From the NCBI GenBank assembly GCA_028702895.1, contig JAQVNZ010000023.1, positions 1 to 12,121 of the forward strand: DNA of 12,121 nt. The letters are read 5' to 3'. The DNA comes from Candidatus Iainarchaeum sp. GTDB taxonomy: Archaea; Iainarchaeota; Iainarchaeia; Iainarchaeales; JAAZKV01. Within the stretch, counting starts at the first letter, position 1. Each line of letters opens with the position of its first letter. Below are positions 7,587 through 12,121 of the stretch, piece by piece. Position numbers and translations under genes: made by a program. A model generated the notes under the pieces. The model was not told the origin of the DNA. It saw nothing but the letters and a program-made list of their open reading frames with translations, and did no database searches.

Positions 7587-8057
7587 ATGAAAGGAGTAAC
7601 TATTAAGGATGCTACAAAAAATGATTTTAAGGAAATTTTTAATCATAGAAAAGAATTTGGTATTGCAACCCCAACTCAAAATACACACACCCTAGTAGCT
7701 AGAAGTTCAACTGGAACTCTATTAGGTTTTTTAGAATTAGCATATACTAGGGAAAAAAGTATTGAAATTAAAAGACTTGCAGTTAGAGAAAAATATAAGC
7801 GAATTGGAATAGCAAGAAAACTTACTGGCGTAGCAAGATCCATTGCCATTAAAGAAAAAAAACAAATTAAAGTTTATTCTAGAAGAGAACCGGATGCACA
7901 AAATTTTTGGAAAATAAAACAAGGATTTAAAACAATACCTGAAAAAGATAATTATTCTATATTAGAAGAACTAAGTTTAAAACCAACAAGCATTAAACGA
8001 AAAAAAAATTCAATATTAAAAAAAAGTATTGCTAGATTAGGATTAAGAAAAAGATAA
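7587..8057 (+). CDS. GNAT-family N-acetyltransferase with basic C-terminal tail
   Basis: A 156-residue protein of the GNAT superfamily, which transfers an acetyl group from acetyl-CoA to an amine. The hallmark is the strand-helix segment at residues 61-79: IKRLAVREKYKRIGIARKL. It contains the acetyl-CoA pyrophosphate-binding pattern (Arg/Gln-x-x-Gly-x-Gly/Ala; here R71-K/R-I-G74-I-A76). A second signature is NFWKIKQGF (106-114), the counterpart of the usual FYEKLGF helix. The first strands (about 3-60) show the expected alternation, with LLGFLELAY as the strand before motif A. The last 30 residues are rich in Lys/Arg (KRKKNSILKK, LGLRKR) and lie outside the normal fold, suggesting contact with RNA, ribosome or acidic partners. 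The substrate cannot be told: RimI-like protein acetylation is possible, but no specific signature supports it. It has its own promoter and lies between rnpB and alaS on the same strand. Confidence 0.85.
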   Translation: MKGVTIKDATKNDFKEIFNHRKEFGIATPTQNTHTLVARSSTGTLLGFLELAYTREKSIEIKRLAVREKYKRIGIARKLTGVARSIAIKEKKQIKVYSRREPDAQNFWKIKQGFKTIPEKDNYSILEELSLKPTSIKRKKNSILKKSIARLGLRKR

Positions 8058-8147
8058 AAATATTTAAAAAAGAAAATTAATAAAAAAATTAAAGTAATAT
8101 AAAAAATAACAAAATTTTCATAAAAAAAAGAAAAAAATTGTTATTGA

Positions 8148-8158
8148 ATTCTTTTAAA
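8148..8158 (+). promoter_or_regulatory. TATA-like element of alaS (leaderless)
   Basis: ATTCTTTTAAA, preceded by TTGA, has its TTTTAAA core centred about 27 bases before the ATG at 8182, so the mRNA should start at or just before the start codon. The same 11 bases occur before argS at almost the same distance (34 versus 33 bases from the first base to the ATG). No ribosome-binding sequence is visible. Confidence 0.6.
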
Positions 8159-8181
8159 GAGTTTCGTATTATTTTTTAATT

Positions 8182-10005
8182 ATGATTACAAGTAAAGATA
8201 TAAGAAAAAAATACATTGATTTTTTTGTCTCAAAAAAACACACACAAATACCATCTGCTTCGCTTATACCAGAAAATGATCCCACAGTATTATTTACTAC
8301 TGCAGGAATGCAACCACTAGTACCATATTTAATGGGCGAAACACACCCTGCTGGCAAAAGAATTTGTAATATACAAAAATGTATTAGAACAGGAGACATT
8401 GATGCGGTTGGAGATAATTGGCACTTAAGTTTTTTTGAAATGATGGGCCACTGGTCTATAGGAGATTATTTTAAAAAAGAAGCAATAGAAATGAGTTTTG
8501 AATTTGCTACATCTAAAAATTATTTAAAAATACCAATTGAACGATTAAGTGTGACATGTTTTTTAGGAGATGAAAATGCACCTAAAGACTTAGAATCAGC
8601 AAAAATTTGGGAAAACTGTGGCATGCTAAAAAACAGAATACATTTTTTGCCAAAAGAAGATAATTGGTGGGGCCCTGCGGGATTAACTGGGCCATGTGGG
8701 CCGGATACTGAAATATTTTATCATGTAAAAGATATTAGTGAAAAGAATACTTTGGAATTTGAAGAATATAATAAAACAGGTATTTTTTGTGAAATTGGTA
8801 ATGATGTTTTGATGCAGTATAATAAAAATTCTAAAGGTATTTATGAGATAGCAAAACAAAAAAATATTGATAATGGTACTGGTTTAGAAAGACTTACTGC
8901 CGTATTAAACGGGTATAATAATGTTTATGAAATTGATAATATTAAACCAATATTAAAAAAAGTTTTAGAATTAAGTGGAATGGAAAACAAAGAACAATTT
9001 GAACTTAATGAAAACCATAGGAAAAGTGTTAGAATAATTACGGATCATTTACGCGCAACAGTAATGATTTTAGGTGATGATAAAGCAGTTAGTCCTAGTA
9101 ATGTTGATCAAGGTTATATTCTAAGAAGATTTATTAGGCGAAGTATAAGACATGCAAAACTTTTAGGAATACAAAAAAATTTTTGTAAGTTAGTAGCAGA
9201 AGTTGTTGTAAACGAAATGGGTTCTGTTTATGGAGAAGTAGAAAAAAATAAAGATTTTATTTTTAACGAATTAGAAAAAGAAGAAGAAAAATTTTCAACA
9301 ACTCTAGAAAATGGTTTAAAGATTCTTGAAAAAAAATTAGAGTTTTTAGAAAAAGCAAAAATAAAAGAATTAAATGCTAAAGGTGCATTTGATTTATTTC
9401 AATCATATGGTTTTCCATTAGAAATGACTGTTGAAATTTGTAAAGAAAAAAATTTTAGTGTAGATGTAATTGGTTTTGAAAAATTATTAAAAGAACATCA
9501 AGAACTTTCAAGAAAAGGAGCAGAACAAAAATTTAAAGGTGGGCTTGCAGATGAAAGTTTTGCTACTACTAAATTACATACTTGTGCTCATTTAACACTT
9601 TCCGCATTAAAAGAAATTGTTGACCAAAGTATTGAACAAAAAGGGGCTAATATTACTGCTCAAAGATTAAGATTTGATTTTAATTTAGATAGAAAACTTT
9701 CTTTAGAAGAAATAAAAAAAATTGAAGATTGGGTGAATAATGCGATTTCACAAGATAGTGAAGTTTCTATGCAAATACTTTCTTTAAAAGATGCTAAAAA
9801 AATAGGAGCTCATGGTACATTCACTTCAAAATATGGGGAAAATGTAAAAGTTTATACTATTAAAGGAAAAGATGGTGTAATTTATTCTAAAGAAATTTGT
9901 GGCGGACCCCATATAGAAAACACTCAAAATATAGGACACTATAAAATTATAAAAGAAGAAAGTTCAAGTGCAGGTGTGAGAAGAATAAAAGCAATTTTAG
10001 AATAA
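8182..10005 (+). CDS. alaS: Alanyl-tRNA synthetase, short form lacking C-Ala
   Basis: A class II synthetase that attaches alanine to tRNA-Ala in the cytoplasm, with editing of mischarged Ser/Gly. Motif 2 is FFEMMGHWSIGDYF (from residue 84) and motif 3 is GTGLERL (232-238). The tRNA-recognition helical region follows to about 450. The editing domain has the zinc ligands of the HxxxH...CxxxH type: H466 and H470 (HTCAH), C573 and H577 (CGGPH). The protein ends right after the editing domain (SSSAGVRRI near the end) at 607 residues. Full-length enzymes have about 850-950, so the C-Ala domain is absent. The start at 8182 gives MITSKDIRKKYIDFF, the normal bacterial N-terminus, without the extension found in archaeal AlaRS. 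Motifs such as SLIPENDPTVLFTTAGM and NWWGPAGLTGPCGPDTE match the form I know from Patescibacteria, suggesting transfer. The gene is convergent with argS, with 35 bases between the stop codons. Confidence 0.97.
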   Translation: MITSKDIRKKYIDFFVSKKHTQIPSASLIPENDPTVLFTTAGMQPLVPYLMGETHPAGKRICNIQKCIRTGDIDAVGDNWHLSFFEMMGHWSIGDYFKKEAIEMSFEFATSKNYLKIPIERLSVTCFLGDENAPKDLESAKIWENCGMLKNRIHFLPKEDNWWGPAGLTGPCGPDTEIFYHVKDISEKNTLEFEEYNKTGIFCEIGNDVLMQYNKNSKGIYEIAKQKNIDNGTGLERLTAVLNGYNNVYEIDNIKPILKKVLELSGMENKEQFELNENHRKSVRIITDHLRATVMILGDDKAVSPSNVDQGYILRRFIRRSIRHAKLLGIQKNFCKLVAEVVVNEMGSVYGEVEKNKDFIFNELEKEEEKFSTTLENGLKILEKKLEFLEKAKIKELNAKGAFDLFQSYGFPLEMTVEICKEKNFSVDVIGFEKLLKEHQELSRKGAEQKFKGGLADESFATTKLHTCAHLTLSALKEIVDQSIEQKGANITAQRLRFDFNLDRKLSLEEIKKIEDWVNNAISQDSEVSMQILSLKDAKKIGAHGTFTSKYGENVKVYTIKGKDGVIYSKEICGGPHIENTQNIGHYKIIKEESSSAGVRRIKAILE

Positions 10006-10018
10006 GTTATAAAAAAAC

Positions 10019-10040
10019 AAAAAAATATTTTTTAAAAAAA
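10019..10040. terminator. Bidirectional T-run terminator between convergent alaS and argS
   Basis: The short gap holds A7, TA, T6 and A7 in a row. The plus strand therefore has a T6 run just after alaS (10028-10033), and the minus strand has T7 runs just after argS (from 10040-10034 and 10025-10019). A14-base palindrome (10020-10033) is included. T-runs are sufficient for archaeal termination, so one element can serve both genes. Confidence 0.55.
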
Positions 10041-11756
10041 TTACATTTCTTCTATTGCAACAATATCCAATATTTTAAATCCTTTTTCTAAAACAATAGT
10101 TGTTGCTTCTACTAGTGATAATCTCGCATTTAACAATTCTTTTGAATCAGATTTTAATATTGGGACATCATGATAATAAGAATTAAATTTTTCGGCAATT
10201 GCTAACAAATTATGCGCTAATGAATGTAGTGATAATTGTTCAAAACTTTTTATTACATTTTCATCAAATTTTTGTAATTCTAATAATAATTCTTTTTCTT
10301 TATAATTAACTAGTAAATCAAAATTAGTGTGCGTACAAATAATTTTTTCTTTACTAGCTTTTCTTAGAATACTTTTAGCACGAGCAAAAGTGTATTGTAA
10401 ATATGGTCCCGTTTCTCCTTCAAAAGAAATACTTTCTTGAGGGTTAAAAACCATGTCTTTTTTCGCATCATTTTTTAATAAAAAGAATTTTATTGCAGAA
10501 AGTGCGATTAATTTAGCCCTAGAGTCTTTTTCAATATCACTTAAATTATCATATCTGGAATTAATTTCTGTTAAAGCAATTTCTTTTAAATCTTTAATAA
10601 GATTATCCGCATCAACTACAGTACCTTCTCTTGATTTCATCCTACCACTAGTTAATGAAACATAACCATAACTTAAGTGATAACACTTTTTAGCCCATTC
10701 TCTGCCTAATTTTTCAAATATTTTGAATAATTGTTTAAAATAAAGGTCTTGTTCGTTAGCAACTACCCACATATTTTTATCTAATTTAAATTCATCAAAT
10801 TTTAATTGAGTTAATAATAAATCATTAGTAGCATAAAGAGACGTCCCATCCCCTCTAACAATTATTTTATTTGGTAGCCCTTCATCCTCTAAAATTGCAG
10901 TGATTGCTCCATTATCCTCTTTTTTAAAAACTCCTTTATCAAAACCCTCTTTTAATAATTCAGTCATATTTCCTTTACCAAACATTTCACTCTCTAAAAA
11001 TGTTTTATTAAAAGTAGTTCCAAATTCAGCATAAGTTTCATTCATTCCACTAATGGCCCAAGAATTCATTTTTTTCCAAAGCAAAATAGTTTCATTATCT
11101 TCGTTTTCCCAATCCACTAACATTTTTTGAGCTAATTCTTCTAATTTTAATTCGGGTTTTTCCTTATTCATTTTATCAAATAAAACATACATTGAACCAA
11201 CAAAATGATCGCTCTTCATACCCTCGCTTTGAGGATTTTTATTATCTCCAAATAATTTATAGGCAAGCATGGATTTACAAATATGAATTCCTCTATCATT
11301 AATCAAATTAGCTTTTATTACTTGATGACCTGTGAATTCTAATAAATTTGAAATTGCTAAACCTAGAGCATTATTTCTTAAATGGCCCAAATGTAAGGGC
11401 TTGTTAGTATTAGGAGAAGAATATTCTACCATTACAGTTCCTTGATTAGAACCAAAATTATGTTTATTAGAAAAAATATTTTCTAAAACTATAGTAGATA
11501 GAATACTTTTTGATACAAAAAAATTTATGTATGCGCCGTTTGCTACAACTTTTTCTAAAAAATCAGCTGTGATAATTTTTGATAATTCTTCTGCAACAAT
11601 AATAGGATTTTTTTTATTTTTTTTAGAAATAATAAAACAAGGTAACGCAAAATCACCTAACCCTTGTGGAGGAATTGTTAATAAAGAGTCAATTTCACTA
11701 TTTGAAAAATTAGTTTCTTTAACAATTAATTTAATTAATTCTTCTCTAAAATCCAT
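10041..11756 (-). CDS. argS: Arginyl-tRNA synthetase
   Basis: A class I synthetase that charges tRNA-Arg in the cytoplasm, in an enzyme that needs tRNA-Arg for amino-acid activation. The 571-residue length is normal. In order: the N-terminal ArgRS-specific domain (about 1-105) with GLGDFALP (32-39); the catalytic domain with SPNTNKPLHLGH (114-125), whose HLGH (122-125) is the HIGH motif; a degenerate KMSKS motif, GRMKSREGT (371-379), with the key basic residues kept; and the helical DALR anticodon-binding domain (about 455-571), opened by GPYLQYTFAR and ending in IEEM where most members have PERM. VEYSSPNTNKP and INDRGIHICKSMLA are the form I associate with Bacteroidota and some bacterial relatives, so the gene may have been acquired. 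The start at 11756 is supported by a TATA-like element about 26 bases upstream and by a normal N-terminus. It is divergent from tRNA-Arg(UCU), a possible substrate. Confidence 0.97.
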   Translation of the reverse strand: MDFREELIKLIVKETNFSNSEIDSLLTIPPQGLGDFALPCFIISKKNKKNPIIVAEELSKIITADFLEKVVANGAYINFFVSKSILSTIVLENIFSNKHNFGSNQGTVMVEYSSPNTNKPLHLGHLRNNALGLAISNLLEFTGHQVIKANLINDRGIHICKSMLAYKLFGDNKNPQSEGMKSDHFVGSMYVLFDKMNKEKPELKLEELAQKMLVDWENEDNETILLWKKMNSWAISGMNETYAEFGTTFNKTFLESEMFGKGNMTELLKEGFDKGVFKKEDNGAITAILEDEGLPNKIIVRGDGTSLYATNDLLLTQLKFDEFKLDKNMWVVANEQDLYFKQLFKIFEKLGREWAKKCYHLSYGYVSLTSGRMKSREGTVVDADNLIKDLKEIALTEINSRYDNLSDIEKDSRAKLIALSAIKFFLLKNDAKKDMVFNPQESISFEGETGPYLQYTFARAKSILRKASKEKIICTHTNFDLLVNYKEKELLLELQKFDENVIKSFEQLSLHSLAHNLLAIAEKFNSYYHDVPILKSDSKELLNARLSLVEATTIVLEKGFKILDIVAIEEM

Positions 11757-11778
11757 AACAAATTAAACTAGTAAATTG

Positions 11779-11789
11779 TTTAAAAGAAT
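11779..11789 (-). promoter_or_regulatory. TATA-like element of argS (leaderless)
   Basis: On the minus strand this reads ATTCTTTTAAA, the same 11 bases as the element before alaS. Its TTTTAAA core is centred about 26 bases before the A of the argS ATG (11756), predicting a leaderless mRNA. Confidence 0.6.
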
Positions 11790-11814
11790 ATTCTAAATTA
11801 ATAATTTATCAAAA

Positions 11815-11940
11815 GATAAAATTTTATACAAAAAACTAAATTTTGTTAAAAAAATAAAATTTTATAATGAAAATTAAATTTTGTTAAAAAAATAAAATTT
11901 TGTAAAAAATTAAATTTTTACAATAAAACTAAGATTTTAA
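11815..11940. repeat. Array of seven AnTn elements with 19-base period
   Basis: The 315-base gap between argS and tRNA-Arg has no gene. It contains seven A(3-4)T(4-5) elements whose A/T junctions fall after 11821, 11840, 11859, 11878, 11897, 11914 and 11934, spaced 19, 19, 19, 19, 17 and 20 bases. Alternate units are more alike: a 27-base stretch beginning TAAATTTTGTTAAAAAAATA is identical at 11837-11863 and 11875-11901, 38 bases apart. The last two units are degenerate. The design resembles a small tandem satellite or iteron-like array, and AnTn tracts at about two helical turns could bend DNA. Function is unknown. The rest of the gap (11941-12042) is plain AT-rich spacer with no feature seen. 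Confidence 0.8.
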
Positions 11941-12042
11941 TAAAAAATTATTTAAAAAAAGTTAAATTAAGAAAAACGAGCAAAAAATACTAATAAAAAA
12001 CACTAAACAAAACAAATAACTTTAAAAATATGGTTTCACCAA

Positions 12043-12053
12043 CTTTAATTAAG
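12043..12053 (+). promoter_or_regulatory. TATA-like element of tRNA-Arg
   Basis: CTTTAATTAAG is centred about 24 bases before the first base of the tRNA (12072), which would place the transcription start at or a few bases before the mature 5' end. The alternative TTTAAAAATA (12021-12030) is further away than expected. Confidence 0.4.
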
Positions 12054-12071
12054 ACAAGTTAAAAATTTGTT

Positions 12072-12121
12072 GGGCCTGTAGCCTAGTGGATAGGGCGACT
12101 GCCTTCTATCACCAGTTTTGT
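12072..12121 (+). tRNA. tRNA-Arg(UCU), 5' part, probably intron-containing, cut by the window end
   Basis: The acceptor 5' strand GGGCCTG (12072-12078) is followed by T8-A9. The D-stem is GCCT (12081-12084) with GGGC (12093-12096), with GG at positions 18-19 in the loop. Then come G26 and the anticodon-stem strand ACTGC (12098-12102). The loop begins C-T-TCT-A, so the anticodon at 12105-12107 is UCU with U33 and A37, reading AGA (and AGG by wobble). The overall sequence closely follows archaeal tRNA-Arg(UCU). The expected 3' anticodon-stem strand GCAGT does not follow at positions 39-43. Instead the sequence continues TCACCAGTTTTGT, so an intron at the usual archaeal site 37/38 is likely. The second exon lies outside the window. 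Confidence 0.85.

Noticed and set aside
11527..11766. 79-residue plus-strand frame over the 5' end of argS
   Set aside because: It is antisense to the well-supported ArgRS N-terminal domain and covers its start codon and spacer.
11815..11940. Phased array as a CRISPR
   Set aside because: The period is 19 bases with no unique spacers of normal length, the units are degenerate and A/T only, and no cas gene is nearby.
12105..12121. tRNA-Arg with an enlarged 11-base anticodon loop closed by ACTG/CAGT and no intron
   Set aside because: It would leave a C-C mismatch and two extra loop bases in an otherwise canonical tRNA; an intron after position 37 is the simpler reading.

Overview
This very AT-rich window most likely comes from an archaeon of the DPANN group, resembling Pacearchaeota/Woesearchaeota. 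Three things point to archaea. The RNase P RNA gene and the partial tRNA-Arg(UCU) have archaeal-looking sequence, and the tRNA appears to be interrupted by an intron at the usual archaeal place. No Shine-Dalgarno sequences are seen, and several genes have a TATA-like element about 25-27 bases before the start codon, as expected for leaderless archaeal mRNAs. A huge N-terminally anchored surface protein also fits. The group assignment is inference; no marker gene for the clade is present.

Layout from left to right: the last codons of a possible upstream gene (2-37); one giant gene (124-6270) for a 2048-residue secreted, membrane-anchored protein with tandem beta-sandwich-like domains; a small, very basic protein of unknown function (6368-6940); the RNase P RNA gene (7091-7334), followed directly by a run of six hairpins in a non-coding stretch (7335-7475); a GNAT acetyltransferase (7587-8057); alanyl-tRNA synthetase (8182-10005); arginyl-tRNA synthetase on the minus strand (10041-11756), convergent with alaS; a 315-base non-coding region with a 19-base-periodic A/T repeat; and the 5' half of tRNA-Arg(UCU), running off the window end (12072-12121).

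From rnpB onward the window is mostly translation machinery: tRNA 5'-end processing, two aminoacyl-tRNA synthetases, and a tRNA-Arg lying divergently next to the synthetase that would charge it. Both synthetases look bacterial rather than archaeal. AlaRS is short (607 residues), lacks the C-terminal C-Ala domain, and matches the pattern I associate with Patescibacteria (CPR). ArgRS has motifs I associate with Bacteroidota-type enzymes. Horizontal acquisition is likely but was not tested by phylogeny.

The less explained parts are the giant surface protein with a 48-residue uncharged Gly/Ala-rich segment near its middle, the orphan basic protein, the hairpin cluster after rnpB, the 19-base phased repeat between argS and tRNA-Arg, and an ATTCTTTTAAA promoter element shared by the two synthetase genes at nearly identical spacing.
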